Shown: piece after piece, positions 1-7,937 of the stretch
Layout of the letters: each line of letters begins with the position of its first letter
Numbering within the stretch: the stretch's first letter is position 1
Source of the DNA: Desulfarculus sp.
GTDB lineage: Bacteria; Desulfobacterota; Desulfarculia; Desulfarculales; Desulfarculaceae
Assembly (NCBI GenBank): GCA_020216625.1
Contig: JAIUYB010000057.1
Span: forward strand, 1 to 9,416
Direction of reading: 5' to 3'
DNA: 9,416 nt
Program-made: the position numbers and the translations under genes
Notes under the pieces: generated by a model
What the model was told of the DNA's origin: nothing
The model's input: only the letters and a program-made list of their open reading frames with translations
Database searches by the model: none

Positions 1-335
1 CGCAGGTTCTCCAGCACACTGCTCTCGGGGAAAATCCGCCGCCGCTCCGGGCAGAGGACGATGCCGGCCTTGGCCCGGGCCGCGGGTTGCAAACCCATTA
101 CCTCCAGGCCCAGATACTTGATCTGGCCACGGATGGTGATGCGCTCCCCGCCTTGCATTTGCTCCTTGCGCTGGATGTCCAGCATCAGGCCGGACAAAGC
201 GTACATCAGCGTGGACTTGCCGGCGCTGTTGGCCCCGAAGACCCCGATGATCTGCCCGTCGCCGCAGGACAGGCTGACGTTGTTTAGCGCCAGCATGTTC
301 TCGTAGAAAACCATGAGGCCCTGGGCATCAAACAT
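1..335 (-). CDS. livF: LivF-type ABC transporter ATP-binding protein (N-terminal part, cut by window edge)
   Basis: This is the second ATPase of a HAAT-family importer; it would sit on the cytoplasmic face and hydrolyse ATP together with LivG. About 111 residues are visible before the window ends. Walker A is GANSAGKST at residues 34-42 (family usual GANGAGKTT). The region leading into the Q-loop reads CPERRRIFP, followed by a VLEN motif, both typical of LivF. Between Walker A and that motif there is an extra segment of about 14-18 residues, beginning LDIQRKEQMQGGERITIR, which ordinary LivF proteins lack. The ATG at 335 overlaps the end of livG by 8 nt (livG stop at 330-328), indicating translational coupling. 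The frame is open from this ATG to the edge, so it is a real partial gene rather than a broken one. The signature motif and Walker B lie outside the window. Confidence 0.93.
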   Translation of the reverse strand, partial: MFDAQGLMVFYENMLALNNVSLSCGDGQIIGVFGANSAGKSTLMYALSGLMLDIQRKEQMQGGERITIRGQIKYLGLEVMGLQPAARAKAGIVLCPERRRIFPESSVLENL

Positions 336-1107
336 ATTCAAAGACCTCCTCGCTGCCGAAATAGGCCTTCTTCACCTCCTCGTTGGCCATCACCTCCTCC
401 GAGCCGCCCTCGCAGACCTTGGCCCCGAAGTTGAGCACCATCACCCGGTTGGCCAGCGAGAAAAGCTCGCGCAGGCGGTGCTCCACCATGATCAGGGTCA
501 CCCCCTCCTGGCGCAGCTTCTCCATCAGGGGCAGCATGGAGGCCATCTCGCTCATGGACAGGCCGGAGAAAACCTCGTCGCAGAGAATGAGGTCCGGCCG
601 CAAGGCCAGACAGCGGGCCAGCTCCAAGCGCTTCAAATAGCCGGTGGGCAGGCTGGAGGCGGCTTTGTAGGGCACGTAGGAATCGCGTTCGAACCCGATC
701 TCCTCCAGGATGTCCACCGCCACGGTGTTGCGGTCGCCCATGCGCCCGCCCCCGCGCCAACCGCCGGTTCGCCGAGCCCGACGCGAAAACAGCGGCACGA
801 TCAGGTTTTTGTAGGCCGGCAGACTGTAGTAGGGGCGCATCACCTGGAAAGTGCGAGTCAGGCCCAGGTCGGCGATCTTGTGGGGCGGCCAGCCGGTGAT
901 GTCCCGGCCCGCGAAGATCACCTGGCCGGCGTCGGGAGTGACGAAGCCGGTGATGCAGTTGACTAGCGTGGTCTTGCCCGAGCCGTTGGGGCCGATGATG
1001 CCCAGGATGTCGCCCCGGTGAATCTCCACGTCCACCTCGGTGAGGGCCTGCACTCCGCCAAAGCGCTTGGTGACGCCACTGAGCTTGAGGATGGTCTCCG
1101 GGCTCAT
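328..1107 (-). CDS. livG: LivG-type ABC transporter ATP-binding protein, divergent signature motif
   Basis: This 259-residue ATPase is of normal LivG length. Walker A is GPNGSGKTT (39-47), the Q-loop is TRTFQ (84-88), Walker B is LILCDE (173-178) and the switch histidine is H210 (MVEH). Two motifs depart from the family. The ABC signature, usually LSYGQ or LSGGQ, reads LPTGY (153-157) followed by LKRLELARCLA. The residues after Walker B read DEVFSGLSMSE where most LivG proteins have DEPxxGLNxxE. The region after the Q-loop is rich in arginine and glycine (109-126). The ATG at 1107 forms an ATGA overlap with the livM stop and gives an N-terminus (MSPETILKLSGVTKRFGG) that fits the family; a longer in-frame extension lies entirely over livM and is an artefact. 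Inference: an active ATPase of a divergent LivG subfamily, since the other ATP-binding residues are intact. Confidence 0.95.
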   Translation of the reverse strand: MSPETILKLSGVTKRFGGVQALTEVDVEIHRGDILGIIGPNGSGKTTLVNCITGFVTPDAGQVIFAGRDITGWPPHKIADLGLTRTFQVMRPYYSLPAYKNLIVPLFSRRARRTGGWRGGGRMGDRNTVAVDILEEIGFERDSYVPYKAASSLPTGYLKRLELARCLALRPDLILCDEVFSGLSMSEMASMLPLMEKLRQEGVTLIMVEHRLRELFSLANRVMVLNFGAKVCEGGSEEVMANEEVKKAYFGSEEVFEYV

Positions 1108-2126
1108 ATCTGGACCCACCTTTCGAACTGCTGGTACTTGCGGCTGCCATAGACCATCAGGCCCTCGCTCTTGAAGACGATGAACCCGCACAGGATCAGG
1201 GCGTAGACCGCGATGCGCAGGGTGCCGAAATCGCGCAACAGCTCGCTGATGGGCACCAGGATCAGGCAGCCGATCACCGGCCCGGCCAGGGTGCCCCCTC
1301 CGCCCACCACCGTGGCCGCGATGGGGATGATGGAGAAATCCAGCGCGAATTGGCTCAGCCCAGCCCACATGTAGAGATGGGAGAGCATGGCCCCGCCCAG
1401 GCAGCCGATGGCGCTGGCGATGAAGACCCCCAGGGCCTTGATGGTGATGACGTCGATGCCGCTGGCCTTGACCGCCTGGTCGTTGTCCTTCACCCCGCGG
1501 AAAACCAAGCCCAGATCCTCGTTCACCAGCCGCCGCAGGCCGAACAGGATCAGGAGCACCAGGGCGATCAGGACGTACATCTCCATCCACTTGCTGGAGA
1601 AGCCATCCACCCCCAGGATGCCGTCGGTGCCGCCGAAGATGTCCAGAGCCTCGATGATCCGCGCCGCCAAAAGAGGGAACATCAGGCTCACGATGGCGAA
1701 ATAGACTCCCCTTAGCGGCAGGCAGGGCCAGAGCAGCAGGGTGCAGAAGCCACCGCCCAGTATGGTGGACAGGGGCACCGTCACCCAGGATGGCAGGCCG
1801 AAATGGGTGTTGAGCAGGGCCGCGATGTAGGCCCCCACCCCGATGTACAAGGCTCCGCCCAGGCTGACCAGGCCCACGAAATGGGCCAGGAAGTCGAAGC
1901 TGATGGCCAAGAGCGAGTAGATGCAGACGATGGAGACCACCCGCTGCCAATAGGGAGCCTGGCTCAAGAGCAGGGGCATCAGCAAGAGACCGCCGATGAG
2001 CAGGAGCCGGGGCAGGACCAGGTAGGCGATCTCGCGCCAGGAACTGACCGCGTAGATGCCGTCGGTGCGGACCTTGATGCCACGATCCAGGCGCTCCTTG
2101 CGCCGCGTTGCCATGACCGCTTCCAT
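1104..2126 (-). CDS. livM: LivM-type ABC transporter permease
   Basis: This 340-residue inner-membrane permease is one of the two transmembrane subunits of the HAAT importer. A basic N-terminus of about 30 residues is followed by many hydrophobic segments. Family landmarks are GLVSLGGALYIGVGAY (85-100), GGTDGI (165-170) and the EAA-like cytoplasmic loop around 205-245 (LVFRGVKDNDQAVKASGI), which contacts the ATPase, followed by a glycine-rich segment VVGGGGTLAGPVIG (273-286). I chose the ATG at 2126: it begins one base after the livH stop (TGA-C-ATG) and is preceded by a GGAGGAGAGGG Shine-Dalgarno region inside the end of livH. An in-frame ATG at 2171 would overlap livH by 44 nt, and one at 2114 would drop the ribosome-site spacing. 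The gene ends in an ATGA overlap with livG, so expression is tightly coupled. Confidence 0.94.
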   Translation of the reverse strand: MEAVMATRRKERLDRGIKVRTDGIYAVSSWREIAYLVLPRLLLIGGLLLMPLLLSQAPYWQRVVSIVCIYSLLAISFDFLAHFVGLVSLGGALYIGVGAYIAALLNTHFGLPSWVTVPLSTILGGGFCTLLLWPCLPLRGVYFAIVSLMFPLLAARIIEALDIFGGTDGILGVDGFSSKWMEMYVLIALVLLILFGLRRLVNEDLGLVFRGVKDNDQAVKASGIDVITIKALGVFIASAIGCLGGAMLSHLYMWAGLSQFALDFSIIPIAATVVGGGGTLAGPVIGCLILVPISELLRDFGTLRIAVYALILCGFIVFKSEGLMVYGSRKYQQFERWVQI

Positions 2127-2127
2127 G

Positions 2128-2994
2128 TCAGACCCTCTCCTCCAGCTCCTTCTGCCGGCCGAAAAGCCCACTGGGCCGGGAAATCAGGGTGAGGATGATG
2201 GCCAAGAGCGCCACCACCACTTGGAAGTGCGGGCCCAGCCAGGCCACGGTGAAGATTTGCGCGAAGCCGATGAGAAAGGCGGCCAGGATGGCTCCGGTCC
2301 AGGAGCCGAGGCCGCCGACGATGCAGACCGCCACCGCCATGATCAACACGTGGTAGCCGGCCTCCACCACGATATTGCCCAGGGGTAGGAGCACCAGGGC
2401 CGCCAGGCCGGCCATGATCGCCCCCAGGGCCATGGACATCACCGCCATGCGGTCGCTGTCGATGCCCAGGGTCAGCGCCGCGCGCTCATCCTGGGCCATG
2501 CCTTTGAGGGCCAGGCCCAAGCGGGTGCGGTTGACGAAGACCCAGAGCAGGCCCACCAGGATCGCCCCCAACAGGATCACCAGCAGGCGGTGGGAATCCA
2601 CCACCACACCCAGGATGTCCACGCTGCCGCTGGCGAAGACCGGCAAGGTGTGGGTGGTGCCCTTGAGCCCACCCCAGCGCAGGCCCTCCAGAATGGCCAG
2701 ACCGATGGCATAGGAGGCGATTATCTCGCTGATGGACATGCCCCGGATGCGCACCAGGATGAAGTTATACATCGCCGCGCCCACCGCGGCGATGAAGACC
2801 AGGGAGATGAGCATGGCGATGAGATAGGGCACTCCCAGACGCTGGAGCAGCAGCCAGGTGATGAAGCCGGTGGTGACGTACAGGGAGCCATGGGCGAAGT
2901 TGGGCAGCCGGCTGACGCCATAGACCAGGGTGAACCCCAGGGCCATCAGGGCCAGGGAGACGCTGTTGACGATGCCGTAGATCAGGATTTCCAT
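2128..2994 (-). CDS. livH: LivH-type ABC transporter permease
   Basis: This 288-residue inner-membrane permease pairs with LivM. It has about eight hydrophobic segments. The N-terminal NFAHGSLYVTTGF motif (32-44) matches the NFAHG signature of LivH proteins, the EAA-like loop lies around 157-182 (RTRLGLALKGMAQDERAA) and the C-terminus ends RPSGLFG plus a short charged tail. The ATG at 2994 is preceded by a GGAAGGGG ribosome-binding stretch at good spacing. An in-frame ATG at 3042 would add 16 arginine- and glycine-rich residues encoded by a GC hairpin, so I reject it. The gene sits 74 nt after livK, the only real gap inside the operon, and that gap holds a strong stem-loop that probably reduces expression relative to livK. 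Confidence 0.95.
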   Translation of the reverse strand: MEILIYGIVNSVSLALMALGFTLVYGVSRLPNFAHGSLYVTTGFITWLLLQRLGVPYLIAMLISLVFIAAVGAAMYNFILVRIRGMSISEIIASYAIGLAILEGLRWGGLKGTTHTLPVFASGSVDILGVVVDSHRLLVILLGAILVGLLWVFVNRTRLGLALKGMAQDERAALTLGIDSDRMAVMSMALGAIMAGLAALVLLPLGNIVVEAGYHVLIMAVAVCIVGGLGSWTGAILAAFLIGFAQIFTVAWLGPHFQVVVALLAIILTLISRPSGLFGRQKELEERV

Positions 2995-3010
2995 GCCGGT
3001 TCCCCTTCCC

Positions 3011-3040
3011 GGGGGACGCCGCCGGATCGCGGCGCCCCCC
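3011..3040 (-). promoter_or_regulatory. Strong intergenic stem-loop between livK and livH
   Basis: On the minus-strand RNA, GGGGGGCGCCGC pairs with GCGGCGUCCCCC across a GAUCCG loop, giving a 12-pair stem with one G-U wobble. It starts 29 nt after the livK stop and ends 16 nt before the livH start. No U-run follows, so it does not look like a classic intrinsic terminator. The sequence right after it (GGGAAGGGG) contains the livH ribosome site and could also pair with the C-run of the stem. Stem-loops in this position are known to stabilise upstream binding-protein transcripts and limit downstream permease expression; that role here is inferred. Confidence 0.7.
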
Positions 3041-3068
3041 ATGGATCAGGCGGGCGTCGAGCGCGTGG

Positions 3069-4361
3069 TTACTTCTTCTCTCCGGCCGTCATCCAGGGTG
3101 GCAGCAAAATCTGACCGGTGGCGATCTTGGGTGGGAAGACCACCACCCGCTTGCCAGCCTGCCACTGGAAGATGGTGCCAACCGCGCCCTCGTTGGGATC
3201 GAGGCTGGGAATCACCTGGTTGGTCTGGGGGTCGAACTTGATGCGGCCGTAGACGCCCATCAGGTCGGTGGCCTTCATGGCCGCCACCAACTTCTCCGGG
3301 TCCAGGCTGCCGGCCCGCTCGATGGCGTCCTTGATCACGTAGACCGCCATGTAGCTGGAGCTGGTGCCATAACCTTCGGGCTCCAGCCCGTACTTCTTCT
3401 GGTAGGCGTCCACGAACTTCATGGTCCAGGGGGTGGCCTGGCTGGGAGCGTTGCCGGCGTTGACCACGTTGGCCAGACAGAATTCGCCCTTGCCCTCGGT
3501 GGCGGCCCAGAAGCCGGGCTGCTCGGCGGCCGCGATGATGGATCCGAACGGCAGGGCCGGCACCTTCATGTCGTTCCACTGCTTGAGCAGGATCGAGGTC
3601 TCGGGCATGTCCATCCAGATCAGGAGGACCTGCGCCTTCTCGTTCTTGGCCTTGACCAGGCCCATGGAGAAATCCGTGGCTCCGGTGGGGTAGACCTCGG
3701 GATCCAGCACCTTCCAGCCCTTGCCGGCCATCACCTTGGCGATGATGGCCCCGCCGGCCCGGGCGTGGGCCACGTCCTGGACCATGATCGCCAGGCGGTC
3801 GAGGTTGTACTTCTTGCCTATCTCCTCCAGGCAGGGGATGATCTCCCCGGTGACCATCCACTTGGACTCGCCGGAGATGCGGAACAAGTATTTGAACTTG
3901 TCAGGTTGCTGGCCCACCATCTCGCTGTACTTTGGCGTCAGCGAGCCACTGGTGAGGATGCTGATTTTCTGGGCCTTGGCTATGATGGGCATCGCCGCCA
4001 AGGCGGCCTCGGAGCGCACCGGCCCGCCCACGATGAAATCAGCCTTCTTCTCCAGCAGGAGCTTCTCTACCCCCAACAGGGCCTCGCTCACCGGCACTCC
4101 CGGCTCCAGGTCGCGGGTGTCGATGACCTCCACCGCCAGGGGCCGTTTCTCGTTGCCAACCTTGACCCCGCCCTGGGCGTTGATCTCCTCCGCCGCCAGC
4201 CGAATGCCGCGTTCGGCGTCCCAGCCGTAGAGGAAGGCCGTGGACAAGGGGCATCCCAGCACGATGGGATCGGCCGCCCAGGCCGGCGCGCTGGGCGCGG
4301 TCAGGCAGACGCCGACCATCAAGGCCAGGATCAGGGGCCATCGAGCCGTCATTTTTCTCAT
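3069..4361 (-). CDS. livK: LivK-type periplasmic substrate-binding protein of a HAAT importer
   Basis: This 430-residue protein captures the substrate in the periplasm and delivers it to LivHM. A signal peptide is visible: basic MRKMTAR, a hydrophobic core (PLILALMVGVCL) and an AWA-A cleavage site near residue 29. The mature part has the type I periplasmic-binding-protein layout: an opening VLGCPLS strand, RGIRLAAEEINAQGG (helix typical of Peripla_BP_6), FIVGGPVRSEAALA and SILTSGSLTPKYSE in the first lobe. No lipobox cysteine is present at the cleavage site, so it should be soluble. The ATG at 4361 has an AGGAGG ribosome site lying in the last codons of the preceding mini-Fis gene, only 4 nt away. 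The length is somewhat greater than E. coli LivK/LivJ. The ligand cannot be told from sequence; branched-chain amino acids, other amino acids, amides, urea and aromatic acids are all known for this family. Confidence 0.93.
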   Translation of the reverse strand: MRKMTARWPLILALMVGVCLTAPSAPAWAADPIVLGCPLSTAFLYGWDAERGIRLAAEEINAQGGVKVGNEKRPLAVEVIDTRDLEPGVPVSEALLGVEKLLLEKKADFIVGGPVRSEAALAAMPIIAKAQKISILTSGSLTPKYSEMVGQQPDKFKYLFRISGESKWMVTGEIIPCLEEIGKKYNLDRLAIMVQDVAHARAGGAIIAKVMAGKGWKVLDPEVYPTGATDFSMGLVKAKNEKAQVLLIWMDMPETSILLKQWNDMKVPALPFGSIIAAAEQPGFWAATEGKGEFCLANVVNAGNAPSQATPWTMKFVDAYQKKYGLEPEGYGTSSSYMAVYVIKDAIERAGSLDPEKLVAAMKATDLMGVYGRIKFDPQTNQVIPSLDPNEGAVGTIFQWQAGKRVVVFPPKIATGQILLPPWMTAGEKK

Positions 4362-4365
4362 CGCC

Positions 4366-4563
4366 TCACTCCTCCTCGTGGTTTGCGGGGGAAAAGCCAA
4401 CCTCCCGCGCCGGATCCAGGCCGTGGCTGGCCAGGAGGCGACACAGGTCTTCGGTCGAAATACCCAAAATCTGGCTGGCCAGGTCCAGGTCGCCCTTGGC
4501 GTGGCGCAGCACCTGTTGGATGTGGCTCTTGCGGACGGCGCTGAGGGGTTGGATGGTGGACAT
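4366..4563 (-). CDS. Small stand-alone Fis-type HTH protein heading the liv operon
   Basis: This 65-residue protein is almost nothing but a Fis-type (HTH_8) DNA-binding module. Residues 13-22 (SHIQQVLRHA) form the first helix, and DLDLASQILGISTEDLCRLL (25-44) forms the helix-turn-helix, with the conserved A/S-x-x-LGIS core. It aligns with the C-terminal HTH of the neighbouring NtrC-like regulator (ILYALNENDWNISATARALGIS). A short acidic tail (HEEE) follows, and its codons supply the livK ribosome site. The stop is 4 nt before livK, so the two are co-translated. I chose the ATG at 4563, about 34 nt downstream of the predicted sigma-54 start site; a longer in-frame version beginning at 4725 would run back through the promoter and has no family match. 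The role is unknown. It may bind the operon's own control region or bend DNA, but it has no receiver or AAA+ domain and cannot activate sigma-54 by itself. Confidence 0.8.
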   Translation of the reverse strand: MSTIQPLSAVRKSHIQQVLRHAKGDLDLASQILGISTEDLCRLLASHGLDPAREVGFSPANHEEE

Positions 4564-4606
4564 TGGGCGCTGGCCGACCTCACCTGAGGGTTCGCCAGCC
4601 CCTAAG

Positions 4607-4622
4607 CGCAAGAAGCATGCCC
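4607..4622 (-). promoter_or_regulatory. Candidate sigma-54 (-24/-12) promoter of the mini-Fis/liv operon
   Basis: The minus strand reads GGGCATGCTTCTTGCG against the consensus TGGCACN5TTGCW. The GG at -24 (4621-4620) and GC at -12 (4609-4608) are separated by exactly 10 bases, and the CA after GG and TT before GC are also present. The first T, the C of CAC and the final W differ. Initiation would fall near 4597-4596, giving a leader of about 34 nt before the ATG at 4563. The adjacent gene encodes a GAFTGA-containing sigma-54 activator, which strongly supports the assignment. Confidence 0.75.
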
Positions 4623-4686
4623 AAGCCGGTTGGGCGCCGCCAAGCCCGAGGAAGTCCGCGGCAACAGAGGCTTGTTCACGTATCTT

Positions 4687-4711
4687 GGACCGGGCGGGAG
4701 GTGGACGGTCC
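4687..4711 (-). promoter_or_regulatory. Possible upstream activator site (inverted repeat)
   Basis: GGACCG at 4687-4692 and CGGTCC at 4706-4711 form a perfect inverted repeat with a 13-bp spacer. The centre lies about 100 bp upstream of the predicted sigma-54 start site, the usual distance for an enhancer bound by an NtrC-type activator. A second, weaker dyad (AACA-N6-TGTT, 4663-4676) lies about 73 bp upstream. In GC-rich DNA short dyads arise by chance, so this is tentative. Confidence 0.3.
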
Positions 4712-4776
4712 CGGCGCGGCGGCAAGGAAACCTGGCAAGGGGGTGGAAAGAACCTTTATAGCCCAGAGGGGGCGGC

Positions 4777-6122
<1,346 letters not shown>

Positions 6123-6135
<13 letters not shown>

Positions 6136-7724
6136 GGCAGCCTCATGGCGAAGGCCACCCCGATGCCGTGGCGTCCCTTCACCCGCACCGAGCCGCCGTG
6201 AGCCTCGACGATCCGCTGCACGATGCTGAGCCCCAGGCCGGTGCCCCGGTGCTTGTTGGTGAAAAACGGGGTGAACAGATGCTCTCGGGCCTCGGGGGAG
6301 ATGCCCGGTCCGTTGTCGTGCACCCCCAGCTCCACCCAGCGGCCGCAGTCATCGGACAAGGCCCGGGTCCAGACCGTGATCCGTCCCCCGGCCTCCAGGC
6401 TCTCCAGGGCGTTGAGCATCAGGTTCAGCACCGCCTGCTCGATCTTGCCCGCGTCGGCCTCCACCAGGGGCAGTTGCGGAGGGTGGCGCTGGCGCACCCG
6501 CACCCCCGTCGCCTTGATCCGGTCGGTCAAGAGGTCCACGCAGTCGCCCGCGGCCAGGGCCAGGTTCATGGGCGCGGGCAGAATGGTCATGGGCCGGGCC
6601 ATGTCCAGGAGCTGGTGCAGGATGCTGTCCAGCCGGGTCAGCTCGCGCACCGTCATCTCCAACCGGCGGCGGTCGAAGCCCTCCAACTGGAGCTTGTCTT
6701 GCAGGATCATCATGTTCAGGGTGCAGGTGGACAAGGGGTTGCGAATCTCGTGGGAGAGCGAGGCCGCGATCTGGCCCACGTAGGCCATGCGTTCGTTCTC
6801 GCGCAAGCGGTTCTCCATGGCCACCCGGCCGCTGATGTCCCGGCAGATGCCGATGGTGACCGGCACCTGGCCCAGTTCCACCACTTTGTACTTCATCTCG
6901 GTGGGGGCCTCGGACGGAGGGCAGCCCTGGCGGGTGTATTCCACCTGGCCGCCGGTGGAGCGGTCGCTGAAGGCCAGGCGCAGGGCCTCCAGGACCCGGG
7001 AACGGCAGTCGGGGGTGACGAAATCGCCGAACGGCCGGCCGGCGATGGTCTCGGGGTCGGCCTCGTGCATCCGGCAGAAGGCCTGGTTGGCGAAAGCCAC
7101 CCGCTCGCCCTGGATGATGAAGTAGCCGTCGTTGATCTCGTTGACCAGCGTCTTGTAGCGCTGCTCGCTCTCGGCCAGCTCGGTGGTGCGGATGCGCACC
7201 GTGCGCTCCAGGCCCTGGGCGTGGGAGCGGATGGCGCGTTCGGCCATCTGCTGGAAGAGGTCCGAGAAGCGGTGGATGGTGAAGGCCAGGCATTGGTTGA
7301 TCGGTTGCAGCGCCGCGCCCAGCAGATGGATCAGGGACGGGTCCAACAGACGCTCCACCACCAGGGCGCGGAAGAGCTCGAAGGCCCGCTGCACATCCGA
7401 GAGCGGGAAGCCGGAGCGCAGACGCATCTCGGTGATGAAGCGGATGAAGTTGGCGATGCGTTGGCGGTTGCCGCTGCTCAGGACCTCCTGGTTGGCCCGG
7501 AAGGCCTCGTTGACGGTGCGGTAGAGTTCGGCGGTGGGACGCACGCTATAGCTGGGCGAAAGCTTGGAGAGCCGGTCCACCCAATCGTCGATCAGGCCGT
7601 CCGCCTCGGCCTCCAACCAGACCAGGAAAGCCAGGTAGGCCGGCGAGTGACGGGGCGGAACCAAGACCAGGCCGGGTTCGGCCTCGTCCTCCAGGACCAC
7701 CGCCTCCGCGGGTTCGGTCAACAT
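6123..7724 (-). CDS. Soluble sensor histidine kinase with RsbRD-like N-terminal domain and PAS domain
   Basis: This 533-residue kinase has no hydrophobic membrane segments, so it should sense in the cytoplasm. Residues about 25-155 form an all-helical domain (LIDDWVDRLSKLSPSY ... RSGFPLSDVQRAFELFRALV) resembling the RsbRD/RsbU-type N-terminal domain. A helical linker (155-187) leads to a PAS domain (about 188-300, ending ICRDISGR). The HisKA domain carries H325 in SLSHEIRNPL. The ATPase domain has an N-box around N434-N438 (LNLMLNALESL), the G1 motif DNGPGI (470-475), an F-box (484-488) and the G2 motif GTGLGL (494-499). All catalytic motifs are intact. The ATG at 7724 is preceded by AGGATGAGG. 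It overlaps the response regulator by 13 nt and is the natural phosphodonor. The RsbRD-like assignment rests on pattern and length and is less certain than the kinase core. Confidence 0.94.
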
Positions 7725-7766
7725 CGCCTCATCCTGGTGGAAGACGCTTTCGCGCGGTCGGGCGAG

Positions 7767-7784
7767 CCGCTCCGGACGGAGCGG
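7767..7784 (-). promoter_or_regulatory. Stem-loop in the predicted kinase mRNA leader
   Basis: CCGCTCCG and CGGAGCGG form an 8-bp perfect inverted repeat around a 2-base centre (in RNA, about 7 pairs with a 4-base loop). Flanking CGGTC and GACCG on the minus strand can extend the fold across an unpaired CTCGCCC bulge. It lies about 43 nt upstream of the start codon, does not cover the ribosome site and has no U-run. Confidence 0.4.
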
Positions 7785-7793
7785 GACCGTGTT

Positions 7794-7810
7794 TAGCTAT
7801 GAATTAGCTA
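7794..7810. promoter_or_regulatory. Paired TAGCTA repeats, possible operator
   Basis: TAGCTA occurs at 7794-7799 and 7805-7810, an 11-bp period, so both copies lie on the same helix face. Each copy is itself palindromic. Minus strand: ATAGCTAATTCATAGCTAAA. The pair lies immediately downstream of the predicted start site near 7812, a position where a bound protein would block transcription. The binding protein is unknown. Confidence 0.4.
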
Positions 7811-7818
7811 TTTTGGCA

Positions 7819-7848
7819 ATCCTAGCACACCCTGTCTGGTTGGGGCAA
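7819..7848 (-). promoter_or_regulatory. Candidate sigma-70 promoter of the kinase-regulator operon
   Basis: On the minus strand, TTGCCC (7848-7843) as -35 and TAGGAT (7824-7819) as -10 are separated by 18 bp. A TGC just before the -10 gives an extended -10 element. Initiation would fall near 7812, giving a leader of about 88 nt. It is the only reasonable match in the gap and lies in its most AT-rich part. Confidence 0.5.
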
Positions 7849-7937
7849 TACGCTGGGCCGGCCGTGACCGGGGGTTGAAAATCCGTCTGTGGCGGGCGCC
7901 GAGCCGGCCCTGCGCGGTGGGATCGGTGGAGGATGAC

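Larger units (their letters stand above)
4564..4776 (-). promoter_or_regulatory. Non-coding control region between the response regulator and the mini-Fis/liv operon
   Basis: About 213 bp without a gene. It holds the sigma-54 promoter at 4622-4607 and short inverted repeats further upstream, described separately. It also holds a pair of direct repeats, CCTTGCC on the minus strand at 4740-4734 and 4727-4721 (13-bp period). I see no convincing intrinsic terminator after the response regulator, so some read-through from the regulator genes into liv is possible. Confidence 0.6.

Noticed and set aside
1108..1950. Long N-terminal extension of the livG frame
   Set aside because: It lies wholly over livM in another frame and gives low-complexity residues; the LivG domain starts naturally at 1107.
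3046..3861. Alternative minus-strand frame within livK
   Set aside because: Arg-, Gly- and His-rich translation without a domain, out of frame with a clear periplasmic binding protein with a signal peptide.
4362..4583. Extension of livK upstream of 4361
   Set aside because: It covers the mini-Fis gene in another frame and would bury the signal peptide inside the protein.
4733..4748. Sigma-54-like sequence TGGCAAGGGGGTGGAA on the plus strand
   Set aside because: The -12 GC is missing (GA instead) and it would point against the response regulator gene with no plus-strand gene to serve.
6168..7796. 542-codon open frame on the plus strand opposite the histidine kinase
   Set aside because: It is rich in Gly, Ala, His, Gln and Leu with no domain, and lies exactly opposite a kinase with complete catalytic motifs. 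Long antisense frames are expected in GC-rich coding DNA.
7895..7912. Possible terminator after the tetR-like gene in GGGCGCCGAGCCGGCCC
   Set aside because: The stem breaks after four pairs and the following TTTT is about 15 nt away, so the structure is too weak to call.
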